From: Bacilli bacterium
Lineage (GTDB): Bacteria; Bacillota_I; Bacilli_A; RF39; UBA660
Assembly (NCBI GenBank): GCA_017410525.1
Contig: JAFQQQ010000002.1
Span: forward strand, 124,001 to 188,000
Reading direction: 5' to 3'
Length of the DNA: 64,000 nt
The translations under genes were made by a program, and so were the position numbers. Shown piece after piece: positions 46,712 through 55,470 of the stretch. How positions within the stretch are numbered: the stretch's first letter is position 1; every line of letters begins with the position of its first letter. The notes under the pieces were generated by a model. It did no database searches and was not told the DNA's origin. It was given only the letters and a program-made list of their open reading frames with translations.

Positions 46712-47059
46712 AGTTTAGAGATAGATAAAAGAGAGTAGTATTATACACTAAAAATAATTATTAGTTTATATTCATTGGTTTAACATTATATAAACATAAA
46801 TAATTATAAAAAATAATATAAATTTCAATTATCTATACTAATATCAAGTAAAAGAAATTATATAATATATAAAAATTATATAATTAAATTTTACTTGATG
46901 TTAATAGAAATACGAAAGTAATTTCTACCGCCTCTAAACATTACAATTGTAAGAAGAAAGAAAACTTCTAGGTAGATTTGTTACATTTTCCACTGATAAT
47001 GGTTAGTTGTAATTTTCTAAACTCGAAAGTAATGGTTTTATCAGGATCATTGCTTTTTT
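46712..47059 (+). ncRNA. Candidate ~350-nt structured non-coding RNA, class not identified
   Basis: A stand-alone transcription unit without an ORF. The consensus promoter is followed at the expected start by AGTTTAGA (46712-46719), which pairs perfectly with TCTAAACT (47016-47023), closing the whole RNA. Inside are an 11-bp hairpin ATCAAGTAAAA/TTTTACTTGAT (46843-46899), a CTACC/GGTAG helix, GAAG/CTTC, and two copies of CGAAAGTAAT (46913 and 47024). It ends with AAGTAATG/CATTGCTT and a T-run (47027-47059). I do not see tmRNA, SRP RNA or a riboswitch I can name. A raiA-type or 6S-like RNA should be tested. Confidence 0.62.
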
Positions 47060-47131
47060 GTTTGTTTTATAGACATTCTACCACTCCAAAAATAGTTTAA
47101 ATCATATTATAAACTAGATAGGAGGTATTAG

Positions 47132-47395
47132 ATGTTTTTTAATAGAAATTGTGGTTGTGGATGTGGAAGACAAATGCCACAAATGGAACAACCTATAATG
47201 GAACCAACTATAACAAAATGCGTTGAAAAAGAATTTCATCATGAAGTTCAACATTGCTGTCCTATACATACTCACGTAATTAATAAACATATCTATACAC
47301 ATACATATACTCCACAATATACTTGCGATGAAGAAAATGTAGTTATAAACAATGATTGTGGTGGATGCGCAGGACAAATGTTTAATAATTTTTAA
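47132..47395 (+). CDS. CotD-like spore coat family protein
   Basis: An 87-residue Cys- and His-rich protein: CGCGCGRQM at the N-terminus, VQHCCPIHTHVINKHIYTHTYTPQY in the middle and CGGCAGQMF near the end. The HCCPxHTHxxNxHxYxHxYxPQ pattern resembles CotD of the inner spore coat. Cys/His richness also suits metal binding. GGAGGTATTAG precedes the ATG. The assignment is moderate because such short repetitive proteins diverge fast. Confidence 0.65.
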   Translation: MFFNRNCGCGCGRQMPQMEQPIMEPTITKCVEKEFHHEVQHCCPIHTHVINKHIYTHTYTPQYTCDEENVVINNDCGGCAGQMFNNF

Positions 47396-47444
47396 AAGTA
47401 GTGAAAAACTACTTTTTTCGTGCTATAATTAAGTAGGTGGTAAA

Positions 47445-47828
47445 ATGAAAACTCTCACAATCAAACAACCATGGGCAAGCCTTATTATAGAAGGTTATAA
47501 AAAGTATGAGTTTAGAGGTTGGAAAACTAATTATAGAGGTAAAATTTTAATACATGCAGGACTTTCTTTAGAAAAAGATAAAGAAAGGTTTAAAGAATAT
47601 AATTTAGAATATAAATTAGGATATATAATAGGAGAAGCGGAAATAGTAGATTGTATATTAGTAGATAAAGAGTTTAATGAAAGTTTAAGAAAAATAAACC
47701 CTTTAGTATATAATAGAAGCAATCATGTAGAAACTTATGCATGGAAGTTAGAAAATATAAAAAAGTATGATGATCCAATACCTTGTAAAGGTAAGTTAGG
47801 ATTATGGAATTATGAAGGTGAGATATGA
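47445..47828 (+). CDS. ASCH-domain protein, copy 1
   Basis: A 127-residue ASCH (PUA-like) protein. KTLTIKQPWASLIIEGYKKYEFRGWKTNYRGKILIHAG is the typical start and YAWKLENIK lies near the end. ASCH domains bind RNA or modified nucleotides; some hydrolyse N4-acetylcytidine. Its stop overlaps the next start. Confidence 0.85.
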   Translation: MKTLTIKQPWASLIIEGYKKYEFRGWKTNYRGKILIHAGLSLEKDKERFKEYNLEYKLGYIIGEAEIVDCILVDKEFNESLRKINPLVYNRSNHVETYAWKLENIKKYDDPIPCKGKLGLWNYEGEI

Positions 47829-48166
47829 AACACGAAATGAAACTAAATAACAATCCGTTTAATAGTATTAAAAGTGGGTATAAAACTATTGAAATGAGAT
47901 TATATGATGAAAAAAGAAGATTAATTAATGATGGAGATATTATAGAGTTTACTAATAGAGAAACAAATGAAAAAATAGGTGTTAGTGTAATTAAGCTGCA
48001 CTTATTTAACAATTTCAAAGAATTATATAAACAATTCGATAAGATTAGTTTAGGATATAAAGACAATGATATTGCTAATCCAAATGATATGAATAAATAT
48101 TATTCAAAAGAAGAACAACAAAGATACGGAGTAGTAGGTATAGAAGTAATGTTAATTAAAGACTAA
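47825..48166 (+). CDS. ASCH-domain protein, copy 2
   Basis: A 113-residue protein of a different ASCH subfamily: MKLNNNPFNSIKSGYKTIEMRLYDEKRRLINDGDIIEF and YSKEEQQRYGVVGIEV. It is translationally coupled to copy 1, suggesting joint function. The substrate is unknown. Confidence 0.85.
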   Translation: MKHEMKLNNNPFNSIKSGYKTIEMRLYDEKRRLINDGDIIEFTNRETNEKIGVSVIKLHLFNNFKELYKQFDKISLGYKDNDIANPNDMNKYYSKEEQQRYGVVGIEVMLIKD

Positions 48167-48253
48167 AAAAATAAGTATTTAAATAATAATTAATAAATTA
48201 TTTGTTTTTTTTCTGTTTTGTAGTAAAATGGATATGATGATAGAGGTGGGGAA

Positions 48254-49222
48254 ATGGGACTTTTTGATAAATTTAAAAATATATTTAAAAAAGAAGAAAA
48301 GGAAGAAGTACAGGCTTTTGATAAAGGTTTAGAAAAAACTAGAAAAGAGTTTGTTAATAAAATAGGATTACTTAATAATAAATATAAGAAAGTTAGTAAT
48401 GATTATTTTGAAGAATTAGAAGAAATTTTAATTATGTCAGATATAGGTGTTAACACCGTTATGAATTTTATTGATAGATTAAAAAGAAGAGTAAAGAAAG
48501 AAAATATTATAAATAGTGAAGATTTAAAAGAAATTATAATAGATGAAATGTTTATAATATATGTTAATAATGATATAGTTGTAAATAAAATTAATTATAG
48601 TGAAAATGGACCTACTGTTATTTTATTTGTAGGTGTAAATGGTGTAGGTAAAACTACTACTATAGGTAAGATTGCTTATAAGCTAAAAAATGAAGGTAAA
48701 AAAGTAATGATGATTGCTGGAGATACTTTTAGAGCAGGCGCAATTGAACAATTAATAGAATGGGGTAATCGTACTGATTCTAAGGTTATATCTAGTGAAT
48801 CAAAAGATCCTTCTAGTGTAGTTTATGATGGTCTAAAAGAAGCAATAGATGAGTCTTATGATGTTGTTTTAATAGATACTGCTGGTAGACTACAAAACAA
48901 AGTTAACCTAATGAATGAATTAGAAAAAATGAATAAGGTAATTGGTAAGTTTATACTAAATGCCCCTCATGAAACTTTGTTAGTTATAGATGCGACTACT
49001 GGTCAAAATGGTATTAGTCAAGCTAAAAGTTTTAAAGAAATAACTAATATTACTGGTATTGCTTTAACTAAGTTAGACGGTACTGCTAAAGGTGGCATTG
49101 TGCTTGCTATTAAGGAAGATGTTAATATACCAGTTAAGTTTGTTGGTCTTGGTGAAAAAGAAAAGGATTTAAGAACTTTTGATATAGAAAAATATATATA
49201 TGGATTATTTAAAGATATGTAG
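48254..49222 (+). CDS. ftsY: Signal recognition particle receptor FtsY
   Basis: A 322-residue SRP-receptor GTPase with a short N-terminal membrane-targeting helix (GLFDKFKNIFKKEEKEE), then the NG domain: GVNGVGKTTTIGKIA, GDTFRAGAIEQL, DTAGRLQNK, TKLDGTAKGG and VGLGEKEKDLRTFD. It lacks the long acidic domain of E. coli FtsY, as usual in Firmicutes. Confidence 0.96.
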   Translation: MGLFDKFKNIFKKEEKEEVQAFDKGLEKTRKEFVNKIGLLNNKYKKVSNDYFEELEEILIMSDIGVNTVMNFIDRLKRRVKKENIINSEDLKEIIIDEMFIIYVNNDIVVNKINYSENGPTVILFVGVNGVGKTTTIGKIAYKLKNEGKKVMMIAGDTFRAGAIEQLIEWGNRTDSKVISSESKDPSSVVYDGLKEAIDESYDVVLIDTAGRLQNKVNLMNELEKMNKVIGKFILNAPHETLLVIDATTGQNGISQAKSFKEITNITGIALTKLDGTAKGGIVLAIKEDVNIPVKFVGLGEKEKDLRTFDIEKYIYGLFKDM

Positions 49223-49230
49223 GAGGATTT

Positions 49231-49521
49231 ATGAAAGAAAATAATGGTATGAGTACTAAAATAGTAGATTTAAAAGAATATAGTTCTAAAGAAGTAGGAT
49301 TACTTGTACAAGTGGTTTTAACTGAACTTGTACTTATATTTGGTATTATTAACTTAATAAGTGATGCTTTTATGCCTGCATTTTATGCTATATTAAGCAT
49401 GATTTTATTTACTATGGCTTATAACAATGTTAAATTTTATAAGAAAAGATATATGACGTCTATTTACATTATTATTGGTTTATTTGTTGCTATAACAACT
49501 TTAGTGGAGTATGTGTTTTAA
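49231..49521 (+). CDS. Small membrane protein, 96 aa
   Basis: Not recognised. It has three hydrophobic segments (about 20-38, 43-62 and 73-94) after a charged N-terminus. GGAGGATTT precedes the ATG. It sits between ftsY and ylxM with overlapping or tight spacing, so it is probably co-expressed with protein-targeting genes. Confidence 0.65.
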   Translation: MKENNGMSTKIVDLKEYSSKEVGLLVQVVLTELVLIFGIINLISDAFMPAFYAILSMILFTMAYNNVKFYKKRYMTSIYIIIGLFVAITTLVEYVF

Positions 49522-49805
49522 TGAATTTAAATTATTCTTATCTTTTTGATTATTATGGCGAATTATTTACAGATAAACAAAAAGAATATTTTATAGATTA
49601 TTATTTTAATAATTTAACTTTACAAGAAATAGCAGATAATAATAATGTTAGTAGAAATGCAGTTCATAAAAATTTAAAAGAAATGTTATCTAAATTAGAT
49701 TATTATGAAGAAAAATTAAATTTATATAGTAATAAACAAAAAATAGAAAAATTATTAGAAAATGTAGATGTTGATACGAAGAAAAAAATAGAAGAATTAA
49801 TTTAG
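49521..49805 (+). CDS. ylxM: YlxM-type helix-turn-helix protein
   Basis: A 94-residue UPF0122 family protein: LFDYYGELFTDKQKEYFIDYYFNNLTLQEIADNNNVSRNAVHKNLK. In Gram-positives YlxM interacts with the SRP pathway and is normally next to ffh; here it follows ftsY. The start overlaps the preceding stop (TAATG). Confidence 0.88.
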   Translation: MNLNYSYLFDYYGELFTDKQKEYFIDYYFNNLTLQEIADNNNVSRNAVHKNLKEMLSKLDYYEEKLNLYSNKQKIEKLLENVDVDTKKKIEELI

Positions 49806-49814
49806 GGTGATATT

Positions 49815-51569
49815 ATGTTTGGTAAAATAGTGTATATTAGTGGTAGTGTTGCGCACATTTCTATTCCGCAAGGCACTCCTGTAAGCATGGATCTTCTGAA
49901 TATGCATGTTGTATTTGAAGATGGGGAAAGAAAAGTATTAGGGGAAGTAGAAGATGTTTCTAAAGAAATAATTAAAGTACATTTCTTAGGAGTTATAGAA
50001 GATGGTAGGTTTGTAGGTGGAGTGCTTAGAAAACCAACTTTAGAAGCTAATATTAGAATGGTTACAGAAGAAGAATTAAATCTAATTACAGGTGCTGATG
50101 ATGGGGGGAATTTTAAATTAGGTTTTAGCCCTTTATATAATGATAAACCAATTTATGTAGATATAAATGAAATTTGTAGTAATCACATGGCTATATTTGG
50201 TAATACTGGGAGTGGTAAATCTTATGGTGTAGCAAGTTTTATACAAAGTTTATTTTATAATGAAGGTTTTAACCCTTATAGAGCTAATTATATGATTTTT
50301 GATGCATATGGTGAATATCACAATGCATTTGAAAGACTTGCAGAGGTTAATCCTAATTATCAATTTAAATATTATACAACAAACAAACAAGATAAAAATG
50401 GAGAACTTTTATGTATTCCGTTATGGTTGCTTGACATAGATGATTTTGCTTTACTTTTACAAGCAGAAAAACATTCTCAATTACAAATAATTGAAAAGAT
50501 GATAAAACTTGCTCGTATAATTTCTGCTGATACAGTAGAATCAGTAAGATTTAAAAATCATTTAATAGCTAAAGCTATACTTGATACTTTGTATACTAAT
50601 CAAACTGCATCAAGTAAAAGAAATGATATATTTACAATAATAGCTGGATGTCAAACAAATCAGTTTAATTTAGAAGCGCCTATAGAAGGTGTGGGATATA
50701 CGAGAAAATTTAGAGAGTGTTTTACAATTGATAGGAGCGGTGAATTTACTGAAAGTGTTTTGATAACTCAATACATTACTAGCTTTATAGATGATTCTTT
50801 AGATAATTATGAAGCGCCTAATGATTATGCTTTTGATTTAAACATATTACAAAAAGCATTAGATTTTACTTTAATAAGTGATGGTTTCTTGAGAAATGAG
50901 AAATTATATGATGAAGCAGTAACTTTAAAAGTTCGTTTACACTCAATAGCTATAAGTGATAGTGCTGCGTTTTTCAATTATCCTAATTATGTAGATTTAA
51001 AGGGATATGTAGCTAGTTTAGTAGCTAAAAATAATAGAAAATCCCAAATAATAAATTTCAACTTAGAAGATACGGATGATAGACTTTCCAAAACAATAGT
51101 TAAAATATACTGTAAAATGTTATTTAATTTTACTAAGAGATTGCAAAATAGAGGAGCGGTTCCATTCCACATACTTCTTGAAGAGTCTCATAGATATGTA
51201 CAAAATGATAGTGATAACTTTTTGCTTGGATATAATATATTTGAAAGAATTGCTAAAGAAGGAAGAAAATTTGGTCTCATACTTAATTTAGTATCTCAAA
51301 GGCCTGTAGAACTTTCAGAAACAGTTATTTCTCAAATTAGCAATTTCTTAATATTTAAAATGACGCATCCAAGAGATTTAGAGTATATAAAGAAAATGTT
51401 GCCTAATATGAGTGCGGAAATAATGGAAAAGCAAAAGAGTTTACAACCAGGTATGTGTGTTGCTTTTGGTAGGGCATTTAAAGTTCCTATGATAATTAAA
51501 ATGCCACTTCCAAATCCTGCTCCTCATTCAAGCAATGTTAATGTATTAAGTGTTTGGCAAGGTAGATAG
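49815..51569 (+). CDS. HerA-type ATPase (DUF87)
   Basis: A 584-residue HerA/FtsK-superfamily ATPase. The N-terminal beta-barrel HAS-like domain (about 1-95) is followed by Walker A GNTGSGKSYG (about 130-139), Walker B-like HILLEESHRYV, an arginine-finger-like region ISQISNFLIFKMTHPRDLEYI, and PGMCVAFGRAFKVP. HerA normally forms a hexameric DNA pump with the nuclease NurA for end resection; no NurA-like gene is visible here. It is tightly spaced behind ylxM. A housekeeping DNA-processing role or an unidentified partner are both possible. Confidence 0.85.
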   Translation: MFGKIVYISGSVAHISIPQGTPVSMDLLNMHVVFEDGERKVLGEVEDVSKEIIKVHFLGVIEDGRFVGGVLRKPTLEANIRMVTEEELNLITGADDGGNFKLGFSPLYNDKPIYVDINEICSNHMAIFGNTGSGKSYGVASFIQSLFYNEGFNPYRANYMIFDAYGEYHNAFERLAEVNPNYQFKYYTTNKQDKNGELLCIPLWLLDIDDFALLLQAEKHSQLQIIEKMIKLARIISADTVESVRFKNHLIAKAILDTLYTNQTASSKRNDIFTIIAGCQTNQFNLEAPIEGVGYTRKFRECFTIDRSGEFTESVLITQYITSFIDDSLDNYEAPNDYAFDLNILQKALDFTLISDGFLRNEKLYDEAVTLKVRLHSIAISDSAAFFNYPNYVDLKGYVASLVAKNNRKSQIINFNLEDTDDRLSKTIVKIYCKMLFNFTKRLQNRGAVPFHILLEESHRYVQNDSDNFLLGYNIFERIAKEGRKFGLILNLVSQRPVELSETVISQISNFLIFKMTHPRDLEYIKKMLPNMSAEIMEKQKSLQPGMCVAFGRAFKVPMIIKMPLPNPAPHSSNVNVLSVWQGR

Positions 51570-51583
51570 AAATATCTACCTTG
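51558..51583 (+). terminator. Hairpin at the end of the HerA-type gene
   Basis: CAAGGTAGATA/TATCTACCTTG with a GAAA loop overlapping the stop. The following T-tract is poor, and a TATAAT box (51588) for the next gene begins at once. Confidence 0.6.
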
Positions 51584-51607
51584 TCTATATAATAGAAGTA
51601 GGTATTT

Positions 51608-53119
51608 ATGAAAAAAATATTTTTAATTTTAACAACTTTTTTTATGCTTCAAACTATTAATGCATTAGAACTAAATTCGAAATATGTATATGTATATAAT
51701 GATACATTAGATAAAGTAATGTATGAGATGAATGCTAATGAAGAAGTTAAAGTGGCTAGTATGACTAAGATAATGACAGCTATTATAGTTATAGAAAAAA
51801 ATCCTAATTTAGAAAAAGTAATTACAATAAAAGATGAGGATTTAAGGGATATGTATGAATATACCACTACAGGTTTTCAAGTGGGACATGAGGTAACTAT
51901 AAGAGAATTGTTGTATGGAATATTGCTTAGAAGTGGCTCAGATGCCGTTAATGCTGCTGTTAGAGTTACTACTGATACTGAGGATGAATTTATTGATTTG
52001 ATGAATCAGAAAGTAAAAGAATTAAATTTAAAGAATACATATTTTTCAAATGCTGTAGGTAAAGATAAAGATAATTATTCAAGTGTGCATGATATCGCTA
52101 AAATAATGGAATATTGTTTAAAAAATCAAATATTTAAAGAAATTATTTCAACCCCCATGCACTACATAGATAGATTAGATATTCAAATAAATGGACCTCT
52201 ATATAAAAAGGATATTAATTATAATTTAGATTTATCTATAATAAAAGGTAGTAAAAGTGGATATACATCTTTAGCTAAGCATTCCTTAGTTTCATATGGA
52301 GAAAAGGATGGAATAACTTATATTGTAGTTACTGATTATGCTGATAATTATAAGGAATTATTAACTGATAATTCTAAAATTTATGAATATTTCTTTAATA
52401 ATTATGGATATAAAAAATTCAAAACATCTTTTAATATTAAAATAGAAAATAGTAAACAAGAAAAATATACAGTACATATTAATACTAATTTATATTTAAA
52501 AAATGATTATGATGAATCTTTAATAAATTATAAATATAAAGGAAAAGATAAAATAACTTATTTAAACAAAAAAGGAAGTAAACTAGGAAGTGTTTCTATA
52601 TATTATGATAATGAGTTAATAAGTAATATAGATGTTAAATTATTAGAAGATATAGAATATGAAACAAAGGCATATACAATACCAATAGTTGGAGTAGTAA
52701 TTTTTATCTTATTACTTTTGTTTGTTATAAAAAAACGTTTAAAGAAGAAAAAAATAAAAATAAAATATAATAAGGTAAAAATAGTAAAGAAAAAAATTAA
52801 AGAAGAAAAAATAGAGAATGTAGAAAAATTTATAAAAGAAGAAAATAGTTATCAAAAAAAGATAGAAATATTAAAAAATACTATAGATATTAATTTGTTT
52901 TTTGATATATTGAAGAGCGTTAGTAATGTAGATAAACAAATATTAGAAAAAGATTTAATAGATAGATGTTTTCAAAATATTAATTTTGAAAATATAGAAG
53001 ATTTAAAAGATTTATATACAAGGTTAAAATTATATAAAAATGAAATGAGTAAAAAAACAATAAATTACTATAATAAATTGTTTAAATATTGTATAGAAAA
53101 TTATATAGACAAAAAGTAA
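51608..53119 (+). CDS. D-alanyl-D-alanine carboxypeptidase-like protein (S11 family)
   Basis: A 503-residue low-molecular-weight PBP-like protein with a signal peptide (about 1-19). The active-site SxxK is ASMTKIMTA (Ser 51). Motif 2 reads LRSGSDAVNA, where SGN is usual, so the Asn is Ser. Motif 3 is KGSKSGYTSLA. A membrane helix near 357-377 is followed by an unusually long, Lys-rich cytoplasmic tail of about 125 residues. It would trim the stem pentapeptides. The tail and the altered SxN motif are uncommon. Confidence 0.85.
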   Translation: MKKIFLILTTFFMLQTINALELNSKYVYVYNDTLDKVMYEMNANEEVKVASMTKIMTAIIVIEKNPNLEKVITIKDEDLRDMYEYTTTGFQVGHEVTIRELLYGILLRSGSDAVNAAVRVTTDTEDEFIDLMNQKVKELNLKNTYFSNAVGKDKDNYSSVHDIAKIMEYCLKNQIFKEIISTPMHYIDRLDIQINGPLYKKDINYNLDLSIIKGSKSGYTSLAKHSLVSYGEKDGITYIVVTDYADNYKELLTDNSKIYEYFFNNYGYKKFKTSFNIKIENSKQEKYTVHINTNLYLKNDYDESLINYKYKGKDKITYLNKKGSKLGSVSIYYDNELISNIDVKLLEDIEYETKAYTIPIVGVVIFILLLLFVIKKRLKKKKIKIKYNKVKIVKKKIKEEKIENVEKFIKEENSYQKKIEILKNTIDINLFFDILKSVSNVDKQILEKDLIDRCFQNINFENIEDLKDLYTRLKLYKNEMSKKTINYYNKLFKYCIENYIDKK

Positions 53120-53175
53120 TTATTTACTTTTTGTTATTTTTTTATAAAAAAATAATATTATTAAGTGGTGATACC

Positions 53176-53718
53176 ATGAAAAAAAATAATATTGGGACAA
53201 TCTTTTTTATAAAATTATTGATTTCTATAGTAATAACTTTAATAATTTTAATTCTTATAAAATCTAGTAGTAATTTTAAAAATGATTTTTATAAAGAAGT
53301 TTTTGCTACTAATATATCATTTACTAAATTAAAAGGTATTTATAATAAATATTTAGGAAATTTTGATATATTTGATAAAGTAGTAAAAGAAGAAACTGTA
53401 TTTAATGAAAAATTAACTTATCAATCAAGCGAAAATTATTTAGACGGAGTTAAACTTAATATAGGTAGTAATTATTTAGTGCCTATAAATGAGAGTGGTA
53501 TTGTAGTATTTATAGGCCCAAAAGAAAATTATGGAAATACAGTAATTATACAAAGAATAGATGGTATAGATGAGTGGTATGGTAATATAGAAAATATAAA
53601 TGTAAAACTTTATGACTATGTAAGTAAAGGTGAGTTGCTAGGGGAATGTTATAATAATTTATATTTAATTTATAAGAAGGATGGAAAAGTATTGAACTAT
53701 GAAGAATATCTTAAATAA
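53176..53718 (+). CDS. spoIVFA: SpoIVFA-like membrane protein (degenerate M23 domain)
   Basis: A 180-residue protein with one N-terminal membrane helix (about 9-30) and a C-terminal M23/LytM-like fold (YLVPINESGIVVFIGPKENYGNTVIIQRIDGIDEWYGNI...GELLG) that lacks clear zinc ligands. In Bacillus SpoIVFA tethers and inhibits the SpoIVFB protease. The next genes spoIVFB-rplU-prp-rpmA match the Bacillus order exactly. The ATG at 53176 follows GTGGTGATACC. Confidence 0.82.
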   Translation: MKKNNIGTIFFIKLLISIVITLIILILIKSSSNFKNDFYKEVFATNISFTKLKGIYNKYLGNFDIFDKVVKEETVFNEKLTYQSSENYLDGVKLNIGSNYLVPINESGIVVFIGPKENYGNTVIIQRIDGIDEWYGNIENINVKLYDYVSKGELLGECYNNLYLIYKKDGKVLNYEEYLK

Positions 53719-54448
53719 AATATATATTCATCCATTATTTATAATAGCTTTATTTGTATTTGTATCGATAGGTTATTTTAGATTTTTAATTTATTTTATG
53801 ATGTTAATATTAGTTCATGAATTAGGACATATAATAATATCTTTATTATTTAAATGGAATATAGATAGAATAATAATACTTCCTTTTGGTGGACTTACTA
53901 AATATAATGAAATGATAAATAGACCTTTAATAGAAGAGTTTTTAATAGCAATATCAGGTGTTATATTTCAATTTCTTTTTTATTTATTGATAAAAGATTT
54001 CGTATACTATAAATATTTCAGTGCGATTAATTATTTTATAATACTATTTAATTTAATACCTATATATCCTTTAGATGGATCTAAGATATTAAATATATTT
54101 TTTAATTTGATAACAACATTCAAAAACAGTTTATCTTTAACTATAATAATTTCTTATATATTTATAATAATATTTAGTTTGTTGTTTTTTAATATAAATA
54201 AAATTATTGCTTTTGTAATTATTTTTTTATTGCTTGAAGTAAATAGATTATACAAAGAAAGAAAGGAATTATTTAACAAATTTTTGCTTGAAAGATATTT
54301 AAATGAATTTAAATTTAAAAAGAAGAAGACCATAAAAAGTGTCGATAAAATGAAAAAAGATTATAGGCATCTTTTTTATATAGATGGTAAATATTTAACT
54401 GAAAAATATTTTTTGAAGAAAATGTTTGACATTAGAGGGATTTTGTGA
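53699..54448 (+). CDS. spoIVFB: SpoIVFB-like site-2 intramembrane metalloprotease (M50)
   Basis: A 249-residue polytopic protein with the zinc motif HELGH (LVHELGHIIISLLF) and the third-ligand motif IPIYPLDGSK. In Bacillus it cuts pro-sigma-K in the mother cell. The start overlaps spoIVFA by 20 bp; no strong ribosome binding site is seen, so coupling is likely. The rplU promoter lies inside its last codons. Confidence 0.9.
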   Translation: MKNILNKIYIHPLFIIALFVFVSIGYFRFLIYFMMLILVHELGHIIISLLFKWNIDRIIILPFGGLTKYNEMINRPLIEEFLIAISGVIFQFLFYLLIKDFVYYKYFSAINYFIILFNLIPIYPLDGSKILNIFFNLITTFKNSLSLTIIISYIFIIIFSLLFFNINKIIAFVIIFLLLEVNRLYKERKELFNKFLLERYLNEFKFKKKKTIKSVDKMKKDYRHLFYIDGKYLTEKYFLKKMFDIRGIL

Positions 54449-54454
54449 TATTAT
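54426..54454 (+). promoter_or_regulatory. Promoter of the rplU operon
   Basis: TTGACA (54426-54431), 17-bp spacer, TATTAT (54449-54454), overlapping the end of spoIVFB. Confidence 0.75.
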
Positions 54455-54460
54455 TTTAAA

Positions 54461-54548
54461 CGTGTAGGACCTCATTCTACAACCACACAGAGAAGGTTTT
54501 AAACTATTATTAGTACCTTAATGGTGAGTCTTAGTAATTTATAAAGGA
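54461..54548 (+). promoter_or_regulatory. Ribosomal protein L21 leader
   Basis: The ~88-nt leader between promoter and rplU has the conserved-looking core CGTGTAGGACCTCATTCTAC and ACCACACAGAGAAGG of Firmicutes L21 leaders, where GTGT/ACAC and GTAG/CTAC helices form. It is thought to mediate autoregulation by L21. Confidence 0.75.
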
Positions 54549-54557
54549 GGTAAGAAT

Positions 54558-54860
54558 ATGAAAGCAGTTATAGAAACTGGTGGGAAACAATATTATGTTG
54601 AAGAAGGTACAGTTCTTTATATTGAAAAATTAGATGCTGAAGCTGGATCAAAAGTTAAATTTGATAAAGTTTTAATGGCTAATGGAACTGTTGGTATGCC
54701 TGAACTTAGTGGAGCATATGTTGAAGGTGAAGTTGTTAAAAACGGTAAAGCTAAAAAAATTATAGTTTTCAAATACAACCAAAAGAAAAATTATCGTAGA
54801 AAACAAGGACATCGTCAACCATATACTAAAGTTGAAATCAAAAAAATAGTGGTAAAATAA
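54558..54860 (+). CDS. rplU: 50S ribosomal protein L21
   Basis: A 100-residue L21: [24 protein letters not shown], then [32 protein letters not shown] ribosome binding site. It overlaps the next start by 1 bp. Confidence 0.97.
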   Translation: MKAVIETGGKQYYVEEGTVLYIEKLDAEAGSKVKFDKVLMANGTVGMPELSGAYVEGEVVKNGKAKKIIVFKYNQKKNYRRKQGHRQPYTKVEIKKIVVK

Positions 54861-55147
54861 TGATTAAGATAAATATAAGTAAAGATGAAATAACTATTAA
54901 GGGACATTCTGGATATTCTGAAGAAGGCTCTGATATAGTTTGTGCATCTGTATCAAGTATTAGTATTACTACAGTAAATGCTTTATTAAGCTTAGATGAG
55001 GGCTGTATAGAATATGAAGAAAATGATGGATACTTGAATATAAAAATAAAAAAACATAACGAAATAATTGATAAATTAATTCATAATATGATTAATCTAT
55101 TAAAAGAGTTAGAAAAGGATTATAAAAAATATATAGAAATTAGATAG
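54860..55147 (+). CDS. prp: Ribosomal-processing cysteine protease Prp
   Basis: A 95-residue protease that removes the N-terminal extension of L27. Catalytic His is in [11 protein letters not shown] and Cys in [11 protein letters not shown]. It is encoded between rplU and rpmA as usual, and its substrate next door carries the cleavage motif. Confidence 0.94.
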   Translation: MIKINISKDEITIKGHSGYSEEGSDIVCASVSSISITTVNALLSLDEGCIEYEENDGYLNIKIKKHNEIIDKLIHNMINLLKELEKDYKKYIEIR

Positions 55148-55161
55148 GGAGGTGTTCATCA

Positions 55162-55449
55162 ATGAAGTTGATGACATTAAATATCCAATTATTCGCACAT
55201 AAAAAAGGTCAAGGTTCTACAAAGAATGGTAGAGACTCTGAAGGTAGAAGACTAGGTGCTAAAGCCGCTGATGGTGAATATGTAACTGGTGGATCTATTT
55301 TATATAGACAAAGAGGAACTAGAATTTATCCAGGTGTTAATGCTGGTATTGGTTCTGATGATACTGTTTATGCTAAAATAAGCGGATATGTAAAATATGA
55401 AAGATTAGGAAAAGATAAAAAACAAGTTAGTGTTTATGAAACTAAATAA
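55162..55449 (+). CDS. rpmA: 50S ribosomal protein L27 with Prp-cleaved N-terminus
   Basis: A 95-residue L27. The extension [12 protein letters not shown] precedes the mature start [20 protein letters not shown], the Firmicutes-type Prp site. GGGAGGTGTTCATCA precedes the ATG. Confidence 0.97.
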   Translation: MKLMTLNIQLFAHKKGQGSTKNGRDSEGRRLGAKAADGEYVTGGSILYRQRGTRIYPGVNAGIGSDDTVYAKISGYVKYERLGKDKKQVSVYETK

Positions 55450-55470
55450 GAATCGAAAGATTCTTTTTTT
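55448..55470 (+). terminator. rplU operon terminator
   Basis: AAGAATC/GATTCTT with a GAAA loop and a T-run, overlapping the rpmA stop. Confidence 0.88.

Noticed and set aside
46712-47059. tmRNA or SRP RNA
   Set aside because: No tRNA-like ends, no tag-peptide frame and no SRP Alu or GGAA tetraloop hallmark.
47114-47377. 87-aa minus-strand ORF
   Set aside because: Antisense shadow of the CotD-like gene, which has the better ribosome binding site and a family-like Cys/His pattern.
49815-51569. HerA-based phage defence system
   Set aside because: No SIR2, DUF4297 or NurA partner adjacent; the genes around it are housekeeping.
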